From the NCBI GenBank assembly GCA_030620095.1, contig JAUTXW010000597.1, positions 124,001-188,000 on the forward strand: DNA of 64,000 bases, in the 5' to 3' direction. Positions 42,791-55,391 of this stretch are shown in pieces; the stretch's first letter is position 1; each line of letters starts with the position of its first letter. This DNA comes from Kuschelorhynchus macadamiae. Lineage: Eukaryota > Arthropoda > Insecta > Coleoptera > Curculionidae. A program made the translations under genes and the position numbers. Under the pieces are notes generated by a model. It ran no database searches and was not told the DNA's origin. It saw only the letters and a program-made list of their open reading frames with translations.

Positions 42791-45577
42791 GTAAGTATTT
42801 TAATTTTCATTATTTTTTAGTTAGTACTCACAACTACTTTGAAAGCATACCATCAAAAGAAGCAATGCAAATATTTTATATATAATACTTCATTTTGATC
42901 GTTAAATCAAAATACGTATATTTTGGGAGTAACATTTAATTACTTAAAATTATTTAATTACCTAGTTTGGTTTTCTTTTTATTATTCATATTGGTTTTCT
43001 CTTTATATATTCATATTCGCTCTAAACCTGAACTTTTCGAATAATCATTCGATTGTTATTGTTGGAGGCAAAGATATTAAATGTCAAAAACAAAATAGGT
43101 AATAAACAACTTTTAAAGTAAAACAATAAAAAACTTAAAAATAATACTTATGACGTGTTGGTCCTCCTGGAACCTATAAAAGTGCAATTTGGCATGCGCA
43201 AAACAAGCCTTTTAATAATTTTAAAATTGTCAAGTGTATGCCTTTTTAGCACTGTCTATTTGTTGATTTTTTTGAGTAACAGTACCAATTTTTTGGGTAC
43301 ATAATTAATTTATATTTTTTAAATATATAAGATGTAAGGTTCAATAGAAAAACTCAACCTACCTATAAGGTTTATTGAGTGGTTTGAGGTATCACGTTAA
43401 AATTCTTGCACCTGCAATTATTCTGTTTATTTAAAATTATGGAGTACAATATTTCGAAATAGAGGACAATAATTTATCGCTACCATGAATATCGCAACAT
43501 ACATGAAATACAGCATGTCTAATATATATGCTCTGTCAGTGTGATGTGTGTTTGTTCTGAAAATTTATAAAACTAATTAATACAAATAGATTTTACTATG
43601 ATTTATTAACAAGCATGTTTTAAGCATATCAGGACGATGAGCAAAACTTCTATGAGTTCGAGAAGATCCAAAATATTATATTAGATATTGGATATCATTT
43701 TGGGGTTTCTATAGCCAATATCTTTTTGTTTCCACCTTTGTACTGCAAAAACGGACAGAAGGGTATAATGTCTGCAGGGATAGCATGAGAGAAGCAGGCA
43801 TTTGTTCGTAAAACAGGAAATACTTACAATAACATGTTTGTTTATATTGGAAACAGTGACTCTTTATAAGAGGTACAAAGGTGGAAACCCTGATGCTATC
43901 GCTACTTTAAGAGGTACATATAACACACGGCAGGGCAATTATCTACCATTGCCCAGAGAGAGATCTGGCAACATGGGCTTACGAAGGAAATAAAAAAATG
44001 CCCAAACTGAGAGAATAATCTTATCTTTTCAGAGAAATCGTAATACTTCTCGAGGTATGACCCAAGTGAATAAAAAAGGTATCAAGAAAAAATCTTTTGT
44101 TAAATAAACTAGAAAATAAAATATTCTGTATTGTAGGCTAACAAAAATCAAAAATTTTCTGACTTAAACTAGGTCCAAAGGATAGCCCTTTAAATACTAA
44201 AAGCCGGAAATTGAGGACTTTGCATGACTCAGTAATGATTTTTCAAAATAGGTTAACTAAGCACGAAACAACAAGTTTTATCATGCCTACAAATATGGAT
44301 GCTTTTTAAGTAAAACTTTTTTAAAAATATAATTTGGTGTTCTTCAGCATTTATTTTTGTTGCATGTAAAAAAATAAGTGTATTGATTTTAAAACTATTT
44401 CTTCCCATTCACTGACGAGATGATGACTAGTTAGTTGAAAGCGCTGTGCTATAATTTTGCATTTGGATAATATACACGTTATATAGGCTAACCTTTTACC
44501 AGTTAAAAGAAAATTTAGAAAAAATTAGAAAGCAAGAAAAAAAAAGAAAGTGTATTAGAAAAGGAAAATCATTTTAATTATCCGCAGTGATAATTCTTGC
44601 GATTAAATTAAACTACTCTGCAATGACTAAATCTATTATAATTAGACGCGTTTGACAAATCTAATGATCTAACGACCACTGTAAACAGCTGGTTAGCTTG
44701 CCTAATTAAATTTTCATGCCATGGCTTTGATTATCACAGTAGAAAAAAATAAAAGTATAATTAACTAAAGCTGACAATTTTAACTGAATTCGAAATAACC
44801 GAACACTTATTTCAGTATACCTAGTCAGTTTCAATTCCAAAACGTTATACAAGAAAAATGCACAACAAATGAAGTTATATTGATATACAACCAGAGAAAA
44901 GAAATAATTAACATTTTCTTATTGGTATTTTATTAGTTTATGCAGCATCTTTTACTTGCATAAACGCTTGTATAAATTATATTTGTAATAAATTTCCATA
45001 ATTTTTTAAAGATCCAGTTGCTTCCAACTGGGCTTTCGATTTTATACTTAAACTAAACGAAAATATTGTACGTCAAACTCCTACACACTTATATTGCGTA
45101 AACCTACAAAATTAAGGTATATCCTGCAAAATAATTTTACCTCATATTGTGTGAATGATAATGAAAAATTAAAGTCTAGTAGTATCATTACGATACAAAA
45201 TTAATCCATTTTCATGGCAATATTAACCCTTGAAAATTTATTTATATTAACTATTTAATTATTCTTCAGACTAAGTGTTTTTCATTCCATATTATTTTTA
45301 GCACCAAAATAGTTATTGGTCAGCAATTTGCTCAGGTTTGATTTAGCTTAACTTGCAGGAATATCTTTGCGATAAAAAAAACGTGTCTTCGTTGTAATAC
45401 ACAATAAATAATTCAGCCAAAATGGCTTGTCAGTTTTAATATTTTTTAATTTTGATTTTGAAACTCAGGTGATGGGAAGTTTTTAGAAATCTGAGATTAA
45501 AAAATAAAACTTATTATTTAAATGTTTTAAAAATTATTTTTTTCTGACTATACAAAAAAATATATAATTTATTTTAG
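42791..45577 (+). other. Intron 11, duplicated again downstream; no gene seen
   Basis: Stretches match the intron after exon 15. About 43080-43140 resembles 50060-50120; 44040-44215 (ACTTCTCGAGGTATGACC ... TTTAAATAC) resembles 53338-53550; 45270-45420 resembles 60730-60960. There is also an exact 16-bp inverted repeat, GTTTCCACCTTTGTAC at 43728-43743 and GTACAAAGGTGGAAAC at 43873-43888, 129 bp apart. The small frame 43802-43993 shows no known domain. Confidence 0.65.
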
Positions 45578-45712
45578 AATCCAGCGATTATTCAAGCGAT
45601 TTCGCTCTAGATCCAGATGACTACAGTGTTAATGTGAAAACTGCTCTGAGTGACGAAGTTCTGGAGAAAGTAACAACTATTGTTTTTACCCTAGTAGCAA
45701 AATCTACTGAAG
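45578..45712 (+). CDS. Exon 12, first half of a repeat
   Basis: It is 135 bp (45 codons) between ATTTTAG and GTAACATT. It has S-S-D-F-A-L-D-P-D-D-Y, T-A-L-S-D-E-V-L and F-T-L-V-A-K-S-T-E, the first strands of a unit up to the hairpin before the L-P strand. Exon 16 is its duplicate, with about 122 of 135 bases identical by eye. Confidence 0.86.
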
Positions 45713-45968
45713 GTAACATTCACTTTTTTTTTCACCTTATATACAGAAAGTAATAGTTTTAATTTAAGAAACAAGGGTTAAAAAAGTTCAGGTCAGTTGT
45801 ATTAGCGTTTTATATTGAAAACAAAAATGAATATTAATCATTTTTTGAAAATTTTAATACCAGTTGTATTTTGAACTGAGCCTATTTCCTTTTATATTTT
45901 TATCAATGTGTGGTCTTAAGTAACTACTTAAGTTAACTTACGTTTATCCCATAATATTAATTTTTTAG

Positions 45969-46154
45969 ATACTTATGGGTATGCCACTCTTGTAATATCA
46001 TTGCCAAAAACTGTAAGAAATACCTCAGTTCAAGTTGAAAATCAAGAAGTACTATTTACAGGAACATACAAAGGTGGCATATTTACGGCTCCAAATATAA
46101 TTCTGGTCACAAACGACACTGGAGATAGTAGTATTTCAGTAACAATATCAAATG
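45969..46154 (+). CDS. Exon 13, second half of a repeat
   Basis: It is 186 bp (62 codons) between TTTTTTAG and GTATGTAG. It completes the unit of exon 12 (107 codons together): Y-A-T-L-V-I-S-L-P, N-T-S-V-Q-V, V-L-F-T-G-T-Y-K-G and S-I-S-V-T-I-S-N. The dividing intron (45713-45968, 256 bp) is also phase 1. Exon 17 is its duplicate. Confidence 0.86.
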
Positions 46155-49100
46155 GTATGTAGTTATGTCACTAAAAACTTAATGATATCATAATTTAATT
46201 TTCTGTATCTTTAGGGTAAGTCGGCAAAATGTTTCATTTTTAATATATTTTAATCATGCCCGAGAATATATTTTTGAAAATTTAATTTCCTGAGTGTATT
46301 AAAAATTGAAATGTAAGTATTTCGTTTTTCTCCGTTTCTATAAATAATTTCGTAGCTTTTTTTAAATCTCCTAGTACTTCACAAAATGCAGTTTTTTACC
46401 ACTAAGTTTAAATACTTTCTAAAAACCCAAGTTCAGTAAGGTTCCACATTTAAACCCATACTACATACTCCATGGAAGGTTTAAAACACTTGTTTAAAAT
46501 TCCGCCTAATTTATTTTAGAAACATGACAATTATTTCGTGGATACTGTATCTTCTTAATATTAAAAATATTGGAATATAAAATACAGACAACAAATAACT
46601 AAAGGTTTATTTTAGTCATAAAATAAATTAATTAGATTTTTGCTTACTAGTTTTTAGAACATTACTTAGGATCAACTTTAATGGTTTCTTCATGTGTTGT
46701 TTTTTATGATTTCTAGTAAATTTAGTGCTCTTGTCTCCGAAGTACAATGATTGTCAATGTAACTACTGTAGTCAAATTTGAAATTACTAATTATATTTCC
46801 AATATAATGCTTCAGGTTTCACAAGTTAAACAATGGATTTTATATGTTTTTTTAAGTAAAAGTATGATTTTTTTCATTTTATTATTTAATATATAAAAAT
46901 ACTTTCAATCAATAGACAAAATTAGTAATACAGTGCTTCCAAGTAACCCAAAATGTATATCATTTGATGCTTAAAGTGTACTGCCTGGTATATCATCCTC
47001 TGATGATTATTATTTGTTGAAGAACTAATTATAAAATATTATGTGAATCTAATTTTTAAATTACTAAACAGGATATTTTGGGAGCCTTATAAACCTGCTG
47101 GCATATTTTTTTAACATAACGACACAATGTACGTAAATAAGGAAGCTTTAACAATCGGAAACTCGATAAGTCCAATTTTTGCAGTACTTTAATTTATACA
47201 GAAATATCATTTCATATTCAAAAGGACTTTAAGAATGAGAAAGCCAATATTGTTTTTAGTAACAATCCAAGATATATTAAAAACAAAGAGACAAAAACCA
47301 AAAAACATAATAAATCCCGTTTTTACAAGTTGAATTGTGGAAGCTATGGGAAATTTTATATTGGGAAAATATGTAGAACATTTAAAAAATAATAATAAGC
47401 ACAACTTTTATTATAGAAAACAAAAAATAATTATATTTATACTGATTAACTAAAAATTGAATCCAAAAAAAAATTATATAGGTATGAAATAATTGGATTT
47501 TTGCCTTATCGTTAGTGTTTTAACTAGTTTTTGAAACATTGTTTAGGATCAACTCTAATGGTTTCTTCGTTTATTTAAATTTAGAGCGTTTGTGTCCTAA
47601 ATATAATGCTTCAATGTTCTTATCAAAAATATGGTGCTTCCCAATAAAATGTTGATAATATTTGCTTCTGCAACAACTGTCGTCAAATTTGTTCAATATG
47701 TTTTAGTATACAATTTAGTAATACAATGCTTCCAAGTAACTCAAGACATACATCATTTGATGTTAAAAATTTACTCTCTGGTATACCACCCTCTGATGAT
47801 TATTATTTGTTGAAGAACTAATTATATTCATCATGTACCTGACATATTTTTTTCTTTTAATAGTACTTTGCCTTTTTAACTAAAATAGTACTATATTATT
47901 TTGTTTCAACAAACTGGAATGTTTCTTTTTGTTAATAACTTCTATACAATTTATAATGTTCGTCTTGATTTTAGCGGGCTAGCCTTTTGAATGGTAAATA
48001 TGAACATGTTCTTTAAATATTTAGTTGTCTTATTTATTTTTTTAGTTTAAGCTATTTCATTTTATTTCACCGCAGGTTCTACAACTAATTTTTTTTTGTG
48101 ACGCATGCTTACTGACCAGCTTCAGGCACTCAGCTTAATTTTATTTAATGAGTGCCTACTTGTTCTAATTGTATTTTTTTTTGCCTTAAATAGTTACTTG
48201 CTATAGCTTTGTCAATGAGTTTGTTAAACTTTAGACATTAATGCATTATTTGATTGATCGATTGATTGATATAAAATATTATGTTAATCTAACTTCTAAA
48301 TTACTAAACAGGATATTTTGGGAGCCTTATGAACCTGTTGGCATATTTTTTTAACATAACGGTACAGTGTACGTAAATAATGAAGCTTTAACAATCGGAA
48401 ACCCGATAAGTCCAATTTTTGCCGCAATATTTATGGACTATATATAAAATAGGCAAATGGGTACTTTATACAGAAATAACATCTCATATTCAAAATGACT
48501 TTAGTTTTTAGTAACAATTCAATATATATTTAAAACAAAGAGACAAAATCCAAAAAACATAATAAATCCCGCGCGAAATTTCATATTGGCCAAATATGTA
48601 GAACATTTAAAAAATAATTGATGAGCACAACTTTGGTCATAGAAAACAAAAAATAACTATTCTGATTAACTAAACATTGAATCCAAAAAAAAAAAACTAT
48701 TTGATGGGAATTTTGACATTTTACATTTGTAACGTAAGGTCAGTAAAGGATTTTACTAGAACGAACGGAAATCGGTAAACCCTGTAGTTCCACATTGTTA
48801 AACCTTCATTAGGTTGTAAGGCAAAATTATCATTTTTTTTATAATGAAATTGAAAATGGTTCAGGTATTTGTTGCGTACATTTAATGTCACTTCTTTATT
48901 TAAGATTTTCTATTTAAATAATAATAGTGTTGACAAAACAATTATCATGTTTTCGAATGTTACATTATATAACGAGAATGGTAGAGTGTTTATTACAAAC
49001 GATAAGCACGAAGGATTCGAGTGAGTTTGTAGTTAGCCAGCATTCAAGTTGTGTACTATTATTTTTCTATGACTATGAACCTTAAATCTGAAATAATGTC

Positions 49101-49396
49101 GCTATCACCGGCACCTTTCAATACATAACAATAAATAACACGATTTGAGCGATCTAAGGCTAATTTGATTGCTACACTGTGCGTTATAATAATGTACAAC
49201 TAATTAATAATAATATAATAATAATATCCTTTAAGCACAATTGTGCTTAAGAATGGTTTTACTTATTGACCAAACTGTATGTAAGAGAATGTTTACAGAA
49301 GTAGAAAAAGTAAATTATATAGACATTTAAACATTAATTTCTATAAAGTAATGGCTAATTCTGTTCAATATTTTTGTTTGTGTTTTTCTGTTACAG
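46155..49396 (+). repeat. Intron 13, containing a local direct duplication
   Basis: About 46640-47475 and about 47515-48705 are two copies of one segment: GGATCAACTTTAATGGTTTCTTC against GGATCAACTCTAATGGTTTCTTC, and GGATATTTTGGGAGCC at both ends. The second copy is split by about 430 bp (47835-48266). A TAA-rich tract is at 49205-49228. No coding content; the frame 47207-47404 is a shadow. Confidence 0.75.
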
Positions 49397-49579
49397 ATTT
49401 GGGTATAGATAATAAATACTTTAATTTTTCCTATTCTAACAATGTGCTTTCTATTATGGTTGATGAATTACCTGAGGATATTGTGAATAATAATTCTGTA
49501 ATAGCGTTAAAACTATCTATAACCGATAACAATTCCCAAGATACGGTATACGCAGTAATGAATATAGAAATAATTAGTT
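49397..49579 (+). CDS. Exon 14, first half of a repeat
   Basis: It is 183 bp (61 codons) between CTGTTACAG and GTAAGTAT. It has Y-F-N-F-S-Y-S-N, D-E-L-P-E-D-I-V, L-K-L-S-I-T-D-N-N and V-Y-A-V-M-N-I-E-I. Unlike exons 12 and 16 it reaches past the hairpin into the strand equivalent to V-L-I-L. It is not closely similar to the first half of exon 11, so it did not come from the same duplication as exon 15. Confidence 0.8.
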
Positions 49580-49744
49580 GTAAGTATCAGTTTAGTATAT
49601 CTTGGCTGTCCATTAGGTCTTAAATTATCCTAGTTGCTTATTATAAAGTAATATTTATAATATAAATGTAGAGAATTCATAAAACAAATAGGTTACATTA
49701 GCAACATCTACTTTAATAACTATCTTAATAATAAAATTTCACAG

Positions 49745-49876
49745 ATGTTCCAAGATTTTCTACGTTAACATTTTATGGCTCTTATGTGAATTGTGACCCT
49801 CCCATTGTTGAATTACTTGAACCAATCAGCTTGTCAGAGGAAGATAGTGTTTCAATAGACAGTGTTTATATTAACC
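49745..49876 (+). CDS. Exon 15, second half of a repeat, duplicate of exon 11
   Basis: It is 132 bp (44 codons) between AAATTTCACAG and GTAAGTAT. It reads V-P-R-F-S-T-L-T-F-Y-G-S-Y-V ... S-I-D-S-V-Y-I, in the same frame as exon 11, and joins exon 14 over a 165-bp phase-1 intron. The last 50 bases or so of that intron (49692-49744) match coding sequence of exon 11, so the exon starts inside what was exon. Confidence 0.82.
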
Positions 49877-50440
49877 GTAAGTATTCCAACTTTCATTATT
49901 TTTTATTAGTACTCACAACTACTTTTAAAGCAAACCATCAAGAGAACCATTGCAAAATATTGTATGCAAATAATAATAGACAAAACAAAAACTCATTTTT
50001 AAATCAAACCCAGGATGTGTCGAATAACTATTAAATTGTCATTGTGGCAGACAAGAATGTTAATTGTTAAAAACAAAACACATTATAAATAACTTAATAA
50101 AACAATAAAAAACTATAAAATTCGAATGGCCAATTTCTCTGGCTCGAACTCGTATAAGTACGAATTTCCATAGTCAAAACAAGTCTATTAGTAATTATAA
50201 AGTTGTAAAATGTATGCATTTAAAGGAAAATTACAAAAACTAGTTGATTTTTTTAATAACACTATCTCATTTTTTGGGGTAGTTAAAATTTGACGAACAT
50301 ATAAGGTATTTTGCTGAAATTTCTACATCAGCAGTTATTATGGGTGGGGAATACTGAGAATATTTTCTTGTTTATTGTTGTTGTTGTCATAGCTTGTAGT
50401 TTGTCGTTGTTGTCGTCATAGCTGAAAAAGATCTCTTATT
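49877..50440 (+). other. Intron 15, left end: no gene seen
   Basis: The first bases (GTAAGTATT...TTTCATTATTTTTTA) match the sequence after exon 11. Short (GTT)n-like sequence lies near 50375-50420. Confidence 0.6.
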
Positions 50441-52800
50441 GTATTTTTAATAAATAATAAGGGGATAAGATCTTTATAGGGCGTTATATAAGGTGTAAGA
50501 GAACAAGTTTTTGCTGCTGATTTTGCCATAATGTCCTTTATTTCATTTTCTTTTATTTCTATGTGGCTTGTGATCTAGCTAAAGCGGATGATATGTCCGC
50601 TTTCATGATATTTGGTTAATAGATTTAAAATATTAAGAAATGAAGGCTGATCATAGTGATATTTATTGAGTAGGTCAGAGGCAATGATATATTCCTATAG
50701 AAGAATTTAGAAGGCATTGATAATCGCCACCCTAGTTAGATTTTGTCTTTAAAATATTTATGTCATTTAAGCATTTTGTTTTGATGTATTTAAAGTGTTT
50801 TAGATGAAGTAAGTTTACTGTCTAGTCACATGGCGAGGAATTTGCAAAAAGGAGCTTCTGAGGTATGCATGCATAGCTATATTGTCTATATTAGGGCAGA
50901 ATGGTTTTCCACAAAAATGAGTGATTAAAGATTGCTGGGGAGAGAAAGAGAAATCACGTATGCTGGTGCACTGGGAAAGGTAATCTACGCTATTTTGTAA
51001 ATATTTTTTTCGCAAATATGGTTGCTAGGGGAAGAAAAATATATGACTATAAGTCATCAGCATATAGCCGATATTGAACATATGGAGAGATATATTATTT
51101 ATACTGTTTATATCAATTATGAGTAAAGAAGGGGTGAGGACTGATCCCTGAGAAATGCAATTTTCTTGTATTTTCGTGTCTAATATTGAACTGGAGATTC
51201 TTACTTGAAGCATTCTTTTTGAAGCGAAAGTTCTGAATGAAATGAGGATTCGGATTCCCCATGAGTATAATGTTTTCAGAATATCATATCTCCAAGTAGC
51301 ATCATACGCTTGGATTAGATCATATGATATCCCAAGGATACGATCGATAGTAGATAAGCCTTTTCGGAAACCATATTGGTTTGGAACAATGAGTTTGTGC
51401 TTTTCTAAGTACTAGATAAGTCGATAGTCTCTTATTCTTTCAAGAATTGAGGCGATAGCTATTTAAAATAAAATGAGCTTTTCTGGGTTTGGTAATGGGA
51501 ATGAGAATTGAATGACTCCATGATACAGGGAAAGATTTTTCAAGCCAAATTCTATTGTAATGATCAAGGAGTTGAATAAGATCTTCCTCGTGTGGGTTAG
51601 AGATCATAGGAATTAGGATCTCATCTGGACCAGCAGCGCTATTCCGATTTCATTGAAATGGATACTATAGCTCTTTTAGAGTTATTTTAATATTATATGA
51701 GAAGTGTATATCGCTATCAAAGTTTGTTCGTTCTCTTTCCGCATTCGTTTTTATTGGGTTGAAGGACGGATCATAACTATTAATAGAATAGATATTTGTA
51801 TAGTAATTAGTAAAAATGTTGACGATTTCTTTTAAGTCGTTAATCCATGTATTGTTTTGAATTATTCCATTAATGGAATTCGTACTTATCCCCTTTAGTC
51901 TGTTGACGTTAATCCATATTTCTTTATTAGAGGCAGAAGGATGGATAGATGAGATATATTTCTTCTAAGATATTCTTTTTGCTTCATTTGTTATCCTTTT
52001 AGCTTTGGCTCTGGATTTTTTAATTTGATGAGGTTTTCGAAGGAAGGAGAATGTTTAAATTTATTTAAAGCCCTTTTTCTGTCTCTTATTGCTCGTTTGC
52101 ATTCTTCAGACGACCATGGTACTGGAGACTTGTTCTGATTGATTCTGTTAGTGGAAATATTAAGTTTAGCTGAATGTTTAATACTATTGATAAATGACGT
52201 AAATAAATCTTCATTATCCAGACTAGCGTGGCATTTGAAAGAGTTCTGATTATAATTGGGAAATAGTCATTGCTGCGTAGGGTTAAATCAATGACGGAGA
52301 AGCTGCCTAATGCTGAACTGATGTAAGTGGGAGCCATATTATTGAGAATGTGGAGTTTAAAGTTTAAGAAAAGGTTTTCTATTATTTTTTTCTAATCGAT
52401 TTGTGTTTTGAGAACCCAATATCGTATTATACGCGTTGAAGTCTCCACCTAACTGCTTCGATGAACTTTGAATTTGGAAGGTATATTGAACAAAAGGTAA
52501 GGTTGTCAAGTCAAAGTCATTTAGTCATTTAGCCTGACAGCGACTGCTTCCATTTCAGAGTTTAAGTAAATGGGATGATATTGAAGAGATTTGCGGCGTA
52601 GAATTGCTACACCTGCGCTAGTATTATTCCGACCCTTTCCCATAATATAAATGTTTTTCATTTTGAATGAAAAATTTGGGGTAATAAGATTACTTAGGCT
52701 TTTTATAGTTTCTTAACTGATAAGTAAATGGGCTTATTATATCTGCCTTTTTAACAATGAAATGTTTTATAAAACTTTCAAGGAATAGATAGCTTTTTTA
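50441..52800 (-). pseudogene. I/Jockey-type non-LTR retrotransposon, decayed
   Basis: Reading right to left, an AP-endonuclease end is at 52340-52260 (S-F-S-V-I-D-L-T-L). P-W-S-S-E-E-C-K-R-A-I-R-D-R-K-R follows near 52085-52125. Reverse transcriptase motifs then occur: G-P-D-E-I-L-I-P (about 51630), N-Q-Y-G-F-R-K-G-L-S-T-I-D (about 51390-51350), Q-G-S-V-L-T-P (about 51150), L-Y-A-D-D (51064-51053 for the four core residues) and F-S-F-S-P-Q-Q-S (about 50940). Frames change repeatedly and a stop follows Y-A-D-D-L. Ends are approximate; no RNase H could be identified. Confidence 0.75.
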
Positions 52801-53788
52801 ATATAAGAGGGTTAGTTTGAGAGCACTATTTGCTCCACGTCAGTTCAAAGACCCTCTTGTCAGAGATGGAAACGCAATATCCGAGGCTATACGAGGAAAA
52901 TTTCAGACCTATTGTCGAGATTTAATCAGCCGACCATTGTGAGAACAGACGCTGTCGAGGAACCCGCTTTCTATGAGTCTAGACGCTTTTCTTAAATTGA
53001 GGTAGTGAGATCACAATAGTGAGTCCTGGGGTGACATGACCCACACATAAGAACAGCTCAATACTGCTCTGCTATCCTGCAAGGACGTTTTAAAGAGACA
53101 AATAAATAGAATAGAATAGGCTGTCGCGACTGGCAACTCTGGCCGTGAAATGTGTTGAGCTCAACGACAAAAATTTGTTGTATATAAAAAAAATATAACA
53201 TTTTTAGAACTCCTTTTATTAAAATCCCAATTTGATTTGTTAACGGAGTCAAGAATTATAGCTCAGAAGTTGCAAAAATAAAATGTTTGAATTCACCACT
53301 TTCTCAAAATTAGTTTATATTTTTAAAGCATTCATAAAACTTCTCGAGGTATGACCGTAGGGAATAAAAAAGATACCAAGAAAAAAAACTGTCTCTTAAA
53401 TAGCTGGATTTCTCATGTCAAATTTGACCAATTTGCAGCAGCAAGTTAAACATTCTGTATAATAGTCAAACCCACAAAAACATTATACATTTTTTGACTT
53501 AGATTAAGCCCAGAGAATCGCCTTTAAATACCGGAAGCCTGAGGTTTTGAGGGTCTTTGTTACTACTCTTTTTATCTTTAGATGAAGGACAAGACTTATT
53601 TTTTGAGTATTTTCAAAGGATTTTCAGAATTTATCTTTAGATGAGGATATACTCCGGTTATCAGAATTAGAAGTTGATTTGCATCGTTCTTTGTTTCAGG
53701 ATGTGAGGAATAGTTACTTTTGTTATCCGACGGTTTCGTAATAATAGTTTGGGATGTAGGGAAGAAAGAGGGGATTGACATGAAATGA
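52801..53788 (+). other. Intron 15 between the LINE and the gypsy-type element
   Basis: The part from about 53338 to 53550 is the duplicate of 44050-44215. From 53560 to 53788 the + strand lacks a clear frame, while the - strand is open (53596-53901) with a Ser/Asn/Pro-rich composition; this may be an inverted scrap of the gag region of the neighbouring element. Nothing else is recognised. Confidence 0.5.
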
Positions 53789-54648
53789 ATGAATGAAAAT
53801 GAATCTTTCTTAGAATTTATGAGTGTAAAAAATGCGTTTATTGAACAAGCAGAACAAATCGCCGTGCAAGTGCTTATGGGGAATGTTCCTTCTGAACTCA
53901 AAACTATATTATTAATTCACAACCCCGCAAATTTAACTTTAGCTACGAGCCACGTCATTAACTTTACTATGTTAGAAAATCAAATAAACTTAATCAAAAT
54001 ATAATAATAATAATAATAACAATATTCCCCAAAGGCACATACAAAAAACGCCTAATTTCTATAGACCAACATCATTTCAACAATTGCCGAGTATATTTCC
54101 TTCCCAAAACAGAAATTTTGATTCGCAACAAACCCAGTTTCCCAGCCAGGCTATAAATATTCAACCTCGGAAGTTATTTCCCCAAAGTTTCCCGACTAAC
54201 TTTCAAGTTTTTGAAAAACCAAAGAAATGTTTTTTCACCCCAAAATTCTAATAAAAATCTAAACCAACCTACACCAATGTCCGGAGTTAGTGTCCAGCAA
54301 AGACATTTTAGAGTTAACAATTCAAGTCAACAACAGAATCAATCAACTCAAATGCCTAAGAGTAATTTTCAAAGGCCAACAAACTTTACGCCACAACAAT
54401 GCTTCTGGCAGAAAAACCCTCATGCCAATCCATTAAGATTCCAAGAAATCACATATATGAATGACTATCTCGAATCAGAATACGAACATATTGACGATTC
54501 AAATTCCCACTACACTGATAATCTAAGTGAAATTGAACAAGAATATACCCAATTTTTCGGCAACAATGAAATTTATGAAGAACAACAAATTTCAGAGGAA
54601 AACGAAAATTTTCCTTCGGAAGCCTCTGGAATAGACCATCCAGTTTAA
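53789..54648 (+). pseudogene. Gag-like region of the gypsy-type element
   Basis: 53789-54004 has A-E-Q-I-A-V-Q-V-L and L-A-T-S-H-V-I-N, a capsid-like helical segment. 54211-54648 is rich in Q, N, P and S with many acidic residues at its end. The two are in different frames and separated by stops. No CCHC knuckle is seen, as in many errantiviruses. Confidence 0.6.
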
Positions 54649-54707
54649 CTTGCTTTCAAATAAACGCCCTTCCATATATCGAAATAAGCAATCTCTCATG
54701 TAAACTC

Positions 54708-55097
54708 TTGATAGACACGGAAAGTCACACTTCTCTAATTCGACCACCTATTGCGGAAAAATATTTTGCAAATAAAATTCGTAATTCAAAACACACTCTA
54801 GTTACATGCATGGAAAAACAAACAACACATAGCAAAGCAAAAATTATTATTTTATCAAGCTTTGGTATTTCCCAACCACTTGAATATATACTCCATAACT
54901 TTCATGATTATTTCGATGGCATAATAGGCATTAGAGATTTAAAAAAACTAAACCTTAACACAAACTTAACGAACCAAACACTATACAAATATAGTATATC
55001 TTTTTATTTCCGCACAAATTTTGAAATTCAGAAAATTGAAATTTCAACTAACAATAGTTACTTAGCGAAAATTAATACTGATTTGCCAGAGAACTAG
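54708..55097 (+). pseudogene. Protease-like region of the gypsy-type element
   Basis: L-L-I-D-T-E-S-H-T-S-L-I corresponds to the D-T/S-G active-site block of retroviral aspartic proteases, but with E where G is expected. F-D-G-I-I-G-I-R-D-L follows, as usual at the end of this domain. The changed active site and a stop at 55097 suggest loss of function. Confidence 0.65.
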
Positions 55098-55391
55098 GAA
55101 ATAACTATTCCTTATATAAAAACTAATCAAGTCGAAGTACTCTCTTGCATCACCATAGTAAATAATATCCAAGTTCTCCTCGAATTAGAAACTTTACTGA
55201 AGAAAGTGTAATTATCGAATTTTTGCTACACCATATAAGAGAAATTAGTTCCCCGTTTTATTCCGAATAATTTGAAGTTTTCAATTTAGAACAAGTACGA
55301 AATGAAGTAAACCAAAATGATGACTATACAAAACTAAATGACCCTTTTCACTCATTCGTTCAGATCATCTTAATCCCGAAGAAAAAATGCA

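Noticed and set aside
53300..53788. 5' LTR of the gypsy-type element
   Set aside because: No stretch here matches 60031-60251; part of this interval instead matches the host intron near 44.05-44.2 kb.
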